NCBI GenBank assembly: GCA_964442335.1
Contig: CAYTZI010000028.1
Span: forward strand, 1 to 18,026
Source of the DNA: JBFYTX01 sp964442335
Lineage (GTDB): Bacteria; Chloroflexota; Dehalococcoidia; Dehalococcoidales; RBG-16-60-22
Length of the DNA stretch: 18,026 nt
Direction: 5' to 3'
Under the pieces are notes generated by a model that ran no database searches, had not been told where the DNA came from, and worked only from the letters and a program-made list of their open reading frames with translations. Within the stretch, counting starts at the first letter, position 1. Each line of letters opens with the position of its first letter. This document shows positions 7,335-13,655 of this stretch, in pieces. A program made the translations under genes and the position numbers.

Positions 7335-8204
7335 CTATGCCAGCTCCTTCAGGGCTTGTTCCACCTGCTCGGCGCTGGGGGCCTTGCCGTGGAAATCGAC
7401 GTTGTTCTCCATGAAGCTGACCCCTTTGCCTTTGACGGTATGGGCGATGATGACGGCGGGCTTTCCTTTGACCTTACGGGCTTTGCCGAAGGCATCGAAC
7501 AGCTCTTCGAAGCTGTGCCCGTCTACCTCGAACACCCTCCAGCCGAAAGCAGCCCACTTCCTGTTCATGGGGTCGAGGTCCATGATATCCTTCGTAAAGC
7601 CGCTCAACTGTATGCGGTTTTTGTCTACTATGGCGGTCAGGTTGTCCACTTTAAAGTTAGCCGCGGACATGGCGGCTTCCCAGGTCTGCCCCTCGTCGCA
7701 CTCGCCGTCGCTGAGCAGGGCGTAGACGCGGTAGTCCTGGGAGTTAAGTCGACCCGCCAGAGCGCAGCCGACCGCGAACGATAGCCCCTGCCCCAGGCTC
7801 CCCGAGGACATTTCCACGCCGTGCGTAACGGTGCGGTCGGCATGGCCCTGCAGATGGCTGTCCAGCTGACGAAGAGTGCTCAGTTCCGACCTCGGGAAGT
7901 AGCCGCACTCGGTGAGGACGGCGTAGAGGACCGGCGCGGCGTGCCCCTTGCTCAGGATAAACCGGTCCCTGTCCTTCCAGTCGGGGTCGGCAGGCTTAAA
8001 ACGCATAATTCTAAAGTAGAGTGTGGTGATTATCTCCACGGCGGAAAGAGAGCCTCCGGGATGGCCGCTGCCCGCTTTACCTATCATCGTGATGATGTCG
8101 CGGCGCAGTCTTTTTGCCACCTCTTTAAGGTCGTCCCCAGAAGAAAATACGGAGGCTTTATCGCCTGGTGTCTCTATCAGCGGGTGATAAGAATCAGAAA
8201 GCAT
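7335..8204 (-). CDS. transketolase, N-terminal (thiamine-diphosphate-binding) subunit
   Basis: A 289-residue first half of a split transketolase. It shows GKAGSGHPGGSLSAVEI (GHPGG at 47-51) and RDRFILSKGHAAPVLYAVL (SKGH at 85-88). SSGSLGQGLSFAVG follows. The thiamine-diphosphate/Mg motif SDGECDEGQTWEA starts at residue 165 (Asp166) and ends with the conserved Asn196 in DKNRIQ. The first 20 or so residues (MLSDSYHPLIETPGDKASVF) are weakly conserved. The ATG at 8204 has no strong ribosome-binding site, and an internal start cannot be excluded. It lies 15 bases after the alanine-rich gene, the probable first gene of this operon. Split transketolases are frequent in archaea and anaerobic bacteria. 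Confidence 0.92.
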   Translation of the reverse strand: MLSDSYHPLIETPGDKASVFSSGDDLKEVAKRLRRDIITMIGKAGSGHPGGSLSAVEIITTLYFRIMRFKPADPDWKDRDRFILSKGHAAPVLYAVLTECGYFPRSELSTLRQLDSHLQGHADRTVTHGVEMSSGSLGQGLSFAVGCALAGRLNSQDYRVYALLSDGECDEGQTWEAAMSAANFKVDNLTAIVDKNRIQLSGFTKDIMDLDPMNRKWAAFGWRVFEVDGHSFEELFDAFGKARKVKGKPAVIIAHTVKGKGVSFMENNVDFHGKAPSAEQVEQALKELA

Positions 8205-8219
8205 TATTGTCTCGCGTGA

Positions 8220-9722
8220 TTATTTACGTAGCTCTTTCGCGGTATCTGCCCCGACATCCGGCTCCATTTTGCCCATGTCGGCGACGGCTTTTCTGGCCAT
8301 GAGAGCGGCGTTTTCCGCTTTCTTCAGAGCTTCATCGACCGCCCTTCTCGCTTTCTGCGCGTCTTCTTCGGCTTTAGCCGCTGTCTTGGCCGCGTCGGTA
8401 GCGGCTTTCGCGGCGCGGGCCGGCGCCTCGCTGGCGGCTTTCACCGCGGCTTCGGCCTTGGCCAGAGCTTCGTTTGCCTTTTCGCTGGCCTCCGTAGCTT
8501 TCATAATAGCCTCATCGGCCTTGGTTATCATCTCCGTGGCTACCCGGGCGGTCTTGGATACCGCTTTTTCTCCCGCCTCGCTGGCTTCACCGGCCTTTCT
8601 TGAGGCTTCTGCCAGGGCTTTTTCAGCGGCCTTGGCTGACTCCATGGCCCGCCTCCCCGCCTCCTCAGCCGCCTGAGGAGCGCGTTCCGCCGCCTCCATC
8701 GCTTTTTTACCGGCTTCTTCCGCTCTGGCGGCCGCATCACCGGCGGCTTTCCTGGCTGCCTCCTCCGCCTCGCCAGCCCTCTGAGTGGCCTTGTTTGCCG
8801 CCTCGGTAGCCATAGCAATGGCCTGCTCGGCTTTTCGGGCGGACTCTTCCGCTGCTTTCCTGGCGGCCGCGTCCGCTTCCTCGGCCCTTTTAGTGGCTTT
8901 ATCCGCCGCCTCAATGGCCCTCGCGCCGGTTTCCTCCGCTCTCTTTACCGCTTCCTCCGCCGCCCTTTTGCCTGCCAGGTTCACCTCTTCGGCCTTGTTG
9001 ACGGCTTTCTCCACCGCTTCCAGGGCCCGGGCAACGGCCTCCGAGGCGTAATTCTCCATGTCTTTGCCCGTCTTCACCGAGTTATCGGCAAAGTCTTTAG
9101 CCTGCTTTAAAGCTTCGGCAATCTTCCTGCCGACCTCAGCTGTAGTTTCCCTTGAGAGTCGGGCAGCGGTGTCGGCGGCCTCCTTCGCCTGCTTTATGGC
9201 TTCATTGGCTTTGGTTTCAGCCTGGGCGGCGGCGTCCCGGGATGCCCTGGCGGCCGCATCGCCGGCTTCTTTGACCTGCTTGAGTACGTCGGTCATCTTG
9301 TTCGCTATTTCCGCCGAAGCCTCCCTTGACGCTTTAGCCGAGGCTTCGCTCGCTTCCTTGGCCTGCCTGACAACTTCCGCCATTTTTTTACCGGCTTCAG
9401 CGACCGATTCGCGGGACGTCTTGGCGGCGGCTTCTGCTTTAGCTACGGCGTCCGCTATGGTTTTAGTGGTGCTCTCGAGCATTTTATTGCCGGTCTGCCT
9501 TGTATCTTCCGATTTCTTGGACGCTTCGACCGATGCCCGTGTGGCGAGCTCGGCGGCTTCGCGCGCGGCTTTCCCCGCCTCCTCCGCCACTCTGGCGGCA
9601 TCCAGCGCCACCTTTATACTGGCTTCCATCTCGTCCAGTATTTCGGGCAGGGGTTTCATCATCATCCGGGCGAGATGAGCATTTTTATCTCCCTGGGGCA
9701 GACCGATTATTTTCTTGGACAT
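8220..9722 (-). CDS. large alanine-rich helical repeat protein, function unknown
   Basis: A 500-residue protein of about 30 percent Ala, the rest mostly Glu, Lys, Arg, Ser, Thr and Asp. There is no Cys, no Trp and only one Phe and one Tyr, and no signal peptide or membrane segment is visible. The N-terminus carries KPLPEILDEME (23-33), shared with the small protein at 16311-16541. Residues 90-118 begin a block of 29-residue repeats, clearest at 119, 148, 177 and 206 (unit opening KQAKEA, with SRE or SRD in the middle). From 233 a second block repeats every 36 residues, at 233, 269, 305, 341 and 377, each opening A-x-E-A. Both periods are near multiples of 3.6, so a very long, nearly straight helix or coiled coil is expected. 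The start is ATG 9722 with AGGAAGG 6 bases upstream; a TTG at 9743 is also in frame. A structural, granule-associated or nucleic-acid-bundling role is possible but unproven. Confidence 0.75.
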   Translation of the reverse strand: MSKKIIGLPQGDKNAHLARMMMKPLPEILDEMEASIKVALDAARVAEEAGKAAREAAELATRASVEASKKSEDTRQTGNKMLESTTKTIADAVAKAEAAAKTSRESVAEAGKKMAEVVRQAKEASEASAKASREASAEIANKMTDVLKQVKEAGDAAARASRDAAAQAETKANEAIKQAKEAADTAARLSRETTAEVGRKIAEALKQAKDFADNSVKTGKDMENYASEAVARALEAVEKAVNKAEEVNLAGKRAAEEAVKRAEETGARAIEAADKATKRAEEADAAARKAAEESARKAEQAIAMATEAANKATQRAGEAEEAARKAAGDAAARAEEAGKKAMEAAERAPQAAEEAGRRAMESAKAAEKALAEASRKAGEASEAGEKAVSKTARVATEMITKADEAIMKATEASEKANEALAKAEAAVKAASEAPARAAKAATDAAKTAAKAEEDAQKARRAVDEALKKAENAALMARKAVADMGKMEPDVGADTAKELRK

Positions 9723-9782
9723 TTCCGACCTTCCTGTTGGCAAAAAAACGCCGTGATATTTTACACTTTGGCCTTGCCCTTT

Positions 9783-9811
9783 AGAGTAATCGTTTTTTAG
9801 CCAACTGTCAA
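9783..9811 (-). promoter_or_regulatory. possible promoter of the alanine-rich/transketolase operon
   Basis: A perfect TTGACA (9811-9806) is followed after 17 bases by TACTCT (9788-9783), only 3 of 6 to the -10 consensus. The position fits a leader of about 55 bases before ATG 9722. The weak -10 keeps confidence low; a TAAAAT nearer the gene lacks a matching -35. Confidence 0.3.
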
Positions 9812-9916
9812 GGAAATGTGAATACCGTACTGTCCTGACACGTCAACGGGATGATGAGAGGGTCCGGGCAGCGCGTCCGGCAAGCGTTGAACAGACGTCT
9901 AGATGGGAGTCACAGA

Positions 9917-9945
9917 TTGATTTTCCCTGCTATTTATGGTTAAAT
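9917..9945 (+). promoter_or_regulatory. probable promoter of rplY
   Basis: TTGATT (9917-9922), a 17-base spacer and TTAAAT (9940-9945) preceded by TGG, an extended -10. The predicted start near 9952 gives a leader of about 15 bases that contains the GAGAGGGGG ribosome-binding site (about 9955-9963) of rplY. The upstream part of the 9723-9966 gap (244 bases, the largest in the window) holds the 8-base palindrome AGACGTCT at 9893-9900 and a TCAACG/CGTTGA dyad (9843-9848, 9885-9890) of unknown meaning. Confidence 0.45.
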
Positions 9946-9966
9946 TGATAGATTGAGAGGGGGAAA

Positions 9967-10650
9967 ATGGACGACCTGAAATTAACTGCCGCTAAAAGGG
10001 AAGTGCTGGGCAAAAAGAACCGCTTTTTACGCCGCCGCGGTATTACGCCAGCGCATCTTTTTGGACATAACCTGAAATCGCAGACTTTACAGTGCGATAC
10101 CGCCGAGCTCAAGAAAATCGTATCCCACGCCGGGACCACGCGTCTCGTAAGCCTCAGGGTTGCCGGAGAGAAAGAACCGAAGAACGTGTTCGTCCGGGAG
10201 ATACAGACCGACACGCTCGGGAAATCCCTGCTCCATGTTGATTTTTACCAGGTGCGCAAGGGTGAGAAGATGACGATGGATGTTCCCATCGTCCTGGTGG
10301 GCGAAGCACCGGCTATGAAGGAGAAGGGGCGCATGCTCTCCCGGGGTATTACGGAGCTCGCCATCGAATGTCTTCCGGAAAAAGTGCCGCCTCAGATAGA
10401 AGTTGACATCAGCGGCTTAATCGAGCTTGAGCAGGACATTCACGTTAAGGATATAAAACTCGACCCCGATATAACCGTCCATGACGACCCCGAACAGATG
10501 GTCGTTAAGGTAACGGAAGTCGCTATCCAGGTCGAAGAAGAAAAGCCTGCAGAGGTTGAAGAGGAAGCCGTCGAAGGTGAAGTGACCGCCGAGGCCGGCG
10601 AGGAGAAACCCGCCGAAGCAGCCGCCGAAAAGCCTGAGAAGCAAGAATAG
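9967..10650 (+). CDS. rplY: 50S ribosomal protein L25, general stress (CTC) long form
   Basis: A 227-residue ribosomal protein that binds 5S rRNA in the central protuberance. The N-terminal L25 domain shows the usual basic opening LTAAKREVLGKKNRFLRRRG followed by ITPAHLFG (about 7-33). The CTC/TL5 C-terminal beta domain covers about residues 100-187, including VDFYQVRKGEKMTMDVPIVLVGEAP. The last 38 or so residues are a low-complexity acidic tail of Glu, Ala, Pro and Lys. The total length fits the long CTC form, not the short E. coli L25. A strong ribosome-binding site lies at 9955-9963. It is followed 30 bases later by the amidohydrolase gene, with no convincing terminator between. Confidence 0.95.
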   Translation: MDDLKLTAAKREVLGKKNRFLRRRGITPAHLFGHNLKSQTLQCDTAELKKIVSHAGTTRLVSLRVAGEKEPKNVFVREIQTDTLGKSLLHVDFYQVRKGEKMTMDVPIVLVGEAPAMKEKGRMLSRGITELAIECLPEKVPPQIEVDISGLIELEQDIHVKDIKLDPDITVHDDPEQMVVKVTEVAIQVEEEKPAEVEEEAVEGEVTAEAGEEKPAEAAAEKPEKQE

Positions 10651-10680
10651 TCGACTTTAACACAGGCATGTAGTCGGATA

Positions 10681-11520
10681 ATGATAATCGATTTCCACGC
10701 GCATGCGCTGCCGCCGCAGATAAAGAACAACCGCCGGCGCTATGTGGAAAGAGACCCCGCTTTCGCCGAGATATACGCCAGCGAAAAGGCGACGATAGCC
10801 ACCGCCGACGACCTCATTGCTTCCATGGACCGAGAGGGAGTGGGCGTCTCCGTAATCGTTAACTACGGGTGGCGTACGCACGAACTCTGCGTCGAGACCA
10901 ACGATTACATCCTGGAGTCTATAGCCCGCTACCCCGACCGTCTGATAGGTTTTTGCGCTGTCTCCACATATCACGAAAAAAAGTCCCTGGCCGAGATTGA
11001 ACGTTGCGTCCGCGGGGGCGTAAAGGGCGTGGGTGAGCTGCGGCCGGACGTGCTGCCGCCCGAGAACCTGACAAAAAGTATACTCGAGCCCTTTTCCCGT
11101 CTTTTAAGGGAACACAATCTTATCTTGATGACCCATTCCTCCGACCCCGTCGGGCATGAATACCGCGGCAAGGGAGTCGCCACCCCGGAGATGCTCTATT
11201 CCTTTATCTCCAATCTTAACGGCCTGCCGGTCGTGTGCGCGCACTGGGGCGGCGGCTTGCCCTTTTATACGCTCATGCCGGAGGTGCGCCGGGCACTGGA
11301 GAACGTCTATTTCGATACAGCTATCTCCCCGTTTCTCTACCGACCCGATATCTATCGCTACGTCAAAGACCTGGTCGGCGCGGACCGCATTCTGTTCGGG
11401 ACGGACTACCCAGTTCTCCCGCCTTCCCGGCTGCTTAAAGAATTCGAAGGCGTGGAAATGACACAGGACGAACGGGACATGATTCTCTCCGGCAACGCGC
11501 GCCGGCTGCTGGGAATATAG
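10681..11520 (+). CDS. TIM-barrel metal-dependent hydrolase (amidohydrolase_2 family)
   Basis: A 279-residue single-domain TIM-barrel hydrolase related to aminocarboxymuconate-semialdehyde decarboxylase and similar enzymes. The metal-binding residues are all visible: HAH (His6, His8) in MIIDFHAHA, Glu119 in GVGELRPD, His152 in MTHSSDP, His188 in CAHWGGGLPF, and Asp242 in FGTDYPVLPP. The reaction could be hydrolysis or non-oxidative decarboxylation of a small carboxylate; nothing here fixes the substrate. The ATG at 10681 is chosen because the family begins at the xIDxHxH strand. No good ribosome-binding site precedes it, so it may rely on readthrough translation from rplY. thpR follows after 7 bases. 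Confidence 0.85.
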   Translation: MIIDFHAHALPPQIKNNRRRYVERDPAFAEIYASEKATIATADDLIASMDREGVGVSVIVNYGWRTHELCVETNDYILESIARYPDRLIGFCAVSTYHEKKSLAEIERCVRGGVKGVGELRPDVLPPENLTKSILEPFSRLLREHNLILMTHSSDPVGHEYRGKGVATPEMLYSFISNLNGLPVVCAHWGGGLPFYTLMPEVRRALENVYFDTAISPFLYRPDIYRYVKDLVGADRILFGTDYPVLPPSRLLKEFEGVEMTQDERDMILSGNARRLLGI

Positions 11521-11527
11521 TTGAAAT

Positions 11528-12103
11528 ATGGAAGCGATACGCTCTTTTATCGCCATTGAACTGCCCGGGGAAGTTAAGTCTTCCCTTGCCGGCATACAGT
11601 CCCGGTTGAAATCGGGGAGCCGCGCCCCGGCAAAATGGGTAGACCCAGCAATCATGCACCTTACGCTAAAGTTCCTGGGCTACGTAAAAGGGGATGATGT
11701 TGGCAGCATCATCAAAGCGCTGGAAGAAGCCTGCCGCGGTGTTTCCCCCTTTCATCTCGAAATGAGCGGACTTGGCGTCTTTCCCAATCCGAGGAGCGTC
11801 CGGGTGGTCTGGGCGGGACTGACGGGGGATATAGAAAAACTTGGCCTTCTCCAGAAACGAATTGACGCTGCCCTGGCACCGCTCGGCTTTAAAGCGGAAG
11901 AAAGACCTTTTACACCCCACCTCACCCTTGCCAGGGTCCGCGAAGACGCCAGGCCGGAGGAAAGGCAGAAGCTCGGTGAGCTCGTTGACGGCACCGTTGC
12001 GCCCGACCTTAGCTTTCACGTTGATGCCGTTCACCTGATGAAAAGCCAGCTGATGAGGACCGGCCCGGTCTACACCCGCCTTGCCTCGGTAGTTCTCAAA
12101 TAG
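11528..12103 (+). CDS. thpR: RNA 2',3'-cyclic phosphodiesterase (2'-5' RNA ligase family)
   Basis: A 191-residue 2H phosphoesterase. The two catalytic HxT motifs are present: HLTLKFLG with His44 and Thr46, and HLTLARV with His131 and Thr133. The N-terminal RSFIAIELP and the downstream GLGVFPNPRSVRVVWAG segment are standard for ThpR. The family opens 2',3'-cyclic phosphates to 2'-phosphates and can join tRNA halves with 2'-5' linkages in vitro; its cellular role is not settled. The ATG at 11528 is 7 bases after the amidohydrolase stop with only a weak ribosome-binding site, consistent with an operon with rplY and the amidohydrolase. The 136 bases that follow it contain a T-run but no clear hairpin. 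Confidence 0.93.
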   Translation: MEAIRSFIAIELPGEVKSSLAGIQSRLKSGSRAPAKWVDPAIMHLTLKFLGYVKGDDVGSIIKALEEACRGVSPFHLEMSGLGVFPNPRSVRVVWAGLTGDIEKLGLLQKRIDAALAPLGFKAEERPFTPHLTLARVREDARPEERQKLGELVDGTVAPDLSFHVDAVHLMKSQLMRTGPVYTRLASVVLK

Positions 12104-12239
12104 GTTTACGCTCTTTAAGCTTTTTTGCTTCCTTCCGTTTCTAATCTTTACTAATTATTTATGCCCCGCTGCCATAATTTACGGCTTGTTTAGCGCCCCG
12201 GTTCTAAAATGGCTACAGGCAAGGCTGCGGAGGCGTACG

Positions 12240-13289
12240 ATGAGCGAACCCAAAGAGCGTATACTTCTGGTTGATGACGAGGAGGCCATCAGGTGCATCC
12301 TGAATAAGGGTCTCGCCATGCGCGGCTATGACTGTGACGAAGCCGAGGACGGCGAACAGGCTCTGGAGAAGCTCGGCAAGAATCCTTCCGACCTCGTTAT
12401 TATGGATATCAATATGCCCGGAAGGTCGGGCAGCGATGTCCTGCCGGATATCGTCGACCGTTTCCCGGAGACAGCCGTAATCATGGCCAGCGGTATCACC
12501 GACCCCCTAATTATGGCGCAGTGCATTAAGTCCGGCGCCCAGGACTATATAAACAAGCCCTTCCGCTTCGAGCAGGTGCTGCAGAGCGTTAACGGCACGC
12601 TGGACAAGCGTAAAGTAGAGCTGGAGGTCCAGCGCTACCTTCAGGATATCGGCAGGAAAGCCTCGCAGGAATCCGAGGAGCCGCGGAAGATATTCATCGG
12701 CGCTATTGAAAACCTCGTCAATACCCTGGAGTCTATCGATAGCTACACCAAAGGCCATTCCCGCGCGGTGGCGGAGCTGTCCCTGGCTATCGGCAACCAG
12801 TTAAAGCTTGCGCCCGAGCAGATGGAAGACCTGCGCTGGGCGGCTTTACTCCACGACGTGGGTAAAATCGCCGTCGACCCGGATATACTGAACAAGCCCG
12901 GCGAGCTGACCCCCGGCGAGTACCGCCACATTATGACTCACGCCGTCATCGGGCCCAGGCTGGTCAAACCGTTCGTGAACGATAGCGTCGTAGAGATGAT
13001 TTCTCATCACCATGACCACTATGACGGCAGCGGTCTCGGGCAGTCCGTACGCGGCAAAAATATCCCCCTGGGTGCCAGGATACTGTCTGTAGCGGACGCG
13101 TATCACGCGATGATTTCCGACCGCCCCTACCGCAAGGCGATGTCAATCGCGGATGCCATGGAGGAACTGCTGTGGTACAGCGGCTCTCAGTTCGACCCCA
13201 TTATCGCCAATATCGTTATCAATAACGTGCGCAGGAATAGCGGGTGGAACCAGCCAGTTAGCGGGGGTCCCGTGGCTGATAATCATTAG
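12240..13289 (+). CDS. response regulator with receiver and degenerate HD-GYP output domain
   Basis: A 349-residue two-domain regulator. The receiver domain (about 7-118) has the acidic pair Asp12/Asp13, phospho-acceptor Asp56 in VIMDINMPG, Ser84 and Lys106 in NKPF. The output domain (about 150-335) keeps the metal-site residues of HD-GYP c-di-GMP phosphodiesterases: Glu164, GHS with His173, HDVGKI with His205/Asp206, His234, His257/His258 and VAD Asp286. The signature loop is altered: HHDHYDGSGLG where HHExxDGxGYP is usual. The start is ATG 12240 with a perfect GGAGG 6 bases upstream; the frame is open back to TTG 12186. A weak TAAAAT at 12205-12210 is the only promoter hint. No histidine kinase gene is adjacent, so this is an orphan regulator in the window. 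Confidence 0.9.
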   Translation: MSEPKERILLVDDEEAIRCILNKGLAMRGYDCDEAEDGEQALEKLGKNPSDLVIMDINMPGRSGSDVLPDIVDRFPETAVIMASGITDPLIMAQCIKSGAQDYINKPFRFEQVLQSVNGTLDKRKVELEVQRYLQDIGRKASQESEEPRKIFIGAIENLVNTLESIDSYTKGHSRAVAELSLAIGNQLKLAPEQMEDLRWAALLHDVGKIAVDPDILNKPGELTPGEYRHIMTHAVIGPRLVKPFVNDSVVEMISHHHDHYDGSGLGQSVRGKNIPLGARILSVADAYHAMISDRPYRKAMSIADAMEELLWYSGSQFDPIIANIVINNVRRNSGWNQPVSGGPVADNH

Positions 13290-13327
13290 TTATACCATCC
13301 TGCCCCGCCCTCCTGCGTATAAGGCAC

Positions 13328-13357
13328 TTGTAAAGTATAGCCGTTTCGTATTATACT
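13328..13357 (+). promoter_or_regulatory. probable promoter of the zinc-ribbon/comF/hpf/ogt group
   Basis: TTGTAA (13328-13333, 4 of 6), an 18-base spacer and TATACT (13352-13357, 5 of 6). The predicted start near 13364 leaves a leader of about 34 bases with the strong ribosome-binding stretch GGGAGGAGG before ATG 13398. The -10 lies inside the palindrome at 13346-13364. Confidence 0.6.
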
Positions 13358-13364
13358 AATACGA
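13346..13364. promoter_or_regulatory. operator-like perfect palindrome over the -10 box
   Basis: TCGTATTATACTAATACGA: two perfect 8-base arms (TCGTATTA and TAATACGA) around a 3-base centre. It covers the -10 box and reaches the predicted transcription start, the usual place for a repressor dimer site. An RNA hairpin role is less likely because the dyad lies mostly upstream of the start. The binding protein is unknown. Confidence 0.55.
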
Positions 13365-13397
13365 TTCATATTATTTTCAGGTTGGGAGGAGGACCCC

Positions 13398-13610
13398 ATG
13401 GAACAGATTCATTTCCCTAAATGTCAAAAATGCAATACTGGAGACCTGGTCCCGCTGTCCGATTTCGGCAGCCAGGGGGCGTCAATACAGTATAAAGCCT
13501 GGGTTTGCACCAATCCCGATTGCGGGTTTAACCTTAAAATCAGGAATGGCGACGTCTATCGCGACGAACCCATCATGAGCGGCACCCTCCATAACTCCCG
13601 GCCTCGCTAG
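13398..13610 (+). CDS. small zinc-ribbon protein, function unknown
   Basis: A 70-residue protein with a four-cysteine zinc ribbon: CQKC (Cys9, Cys12) and CTNPDC (Cys37, Cys42), in a short beta-rich fold (FPKCQKC ... AWVCTNPDCGFNLKIRNGDV). The C-terminal 20 residues are polar with no motif. Nothing identifies its partner; small ribbons of this sort can bind nucleic acid or protein, but that is only a possibility. It has the strongest ribosome-binding site in the window (GGGAGGAGG, about 13384-13392) and a promoter with an operator-like palindrome, so it is probably well expressed and regulated. Its stop codon lies in the loop of an RNA hairpin (13593-13624) just before comF. Confidence 0.75.
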   Translation: MEQIHFPKCQKCNTGDLVPLSDFGSQGASIQYKAWVCTNPDCGFNLKIRNGDVYRDEPIMSGTLHNSRPR

Positions 13611-13624
13611 TCTCACCGGGAGTT
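13593..13624 (+). other. 9-bp RNA hairpin spanning the stop codon of the zinc-ribbon gene
   Basis: AACTCCCGG (13593-13601) pairs perfectly with CCGGGAGTT (13616-13624) around a 14-base loop that contains the TAG stop at 13608-13610. The following bases (CTCACTTTATGG) lack a run of T, so a standard intrinsic terminator is unlikely. An mRNA processing or stability element, or a partial terminator that lowers comF and hpf expression, fits better (inference). Confidence 0.6.
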
Positions 13625-13655
13625 CTCACTTTATGGCTGACTGCGGAGGCAAAAC

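Noticed and set aside
6584..7414. 276-residue plus-strand frame opposite the transketolase genes
   Set aside because: It lies antisense to well-conserved transketolase sequence and shows only low-complexity Arg/Gly/His translation.
8269..9678. Long plus-strand open frames opposite the alanine-rich gene, giving Ala/Ser/Leu-rich hydrophobic proteins
   Set aside because: They are the complement of GCN-rich alanine codons, have no convincing ribosome-binding sites or family motifs, and the minus-strand frame has a good start and ordered repeats.
10651..10680. CGACT/AGTCG dyad between rplY and the amidohydrolase gene
   Set aside because: Only 5 bp with a 15-base loop and no T-run; likely chance.
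12104..12135. Possible terminator after thpR (T-run at about 12120-12126)
   Set aside because: The T-run is preceded only by a 3-bp GCT/AGC stem, too weak for an intrinsic terminator.
12186..12239. N-terminal extension of the response regulator from TTG 12186
   Set aside because: The ATG at 12240 has a perfect GGAGG at 6 bases, and the receiver fold begins just after it.
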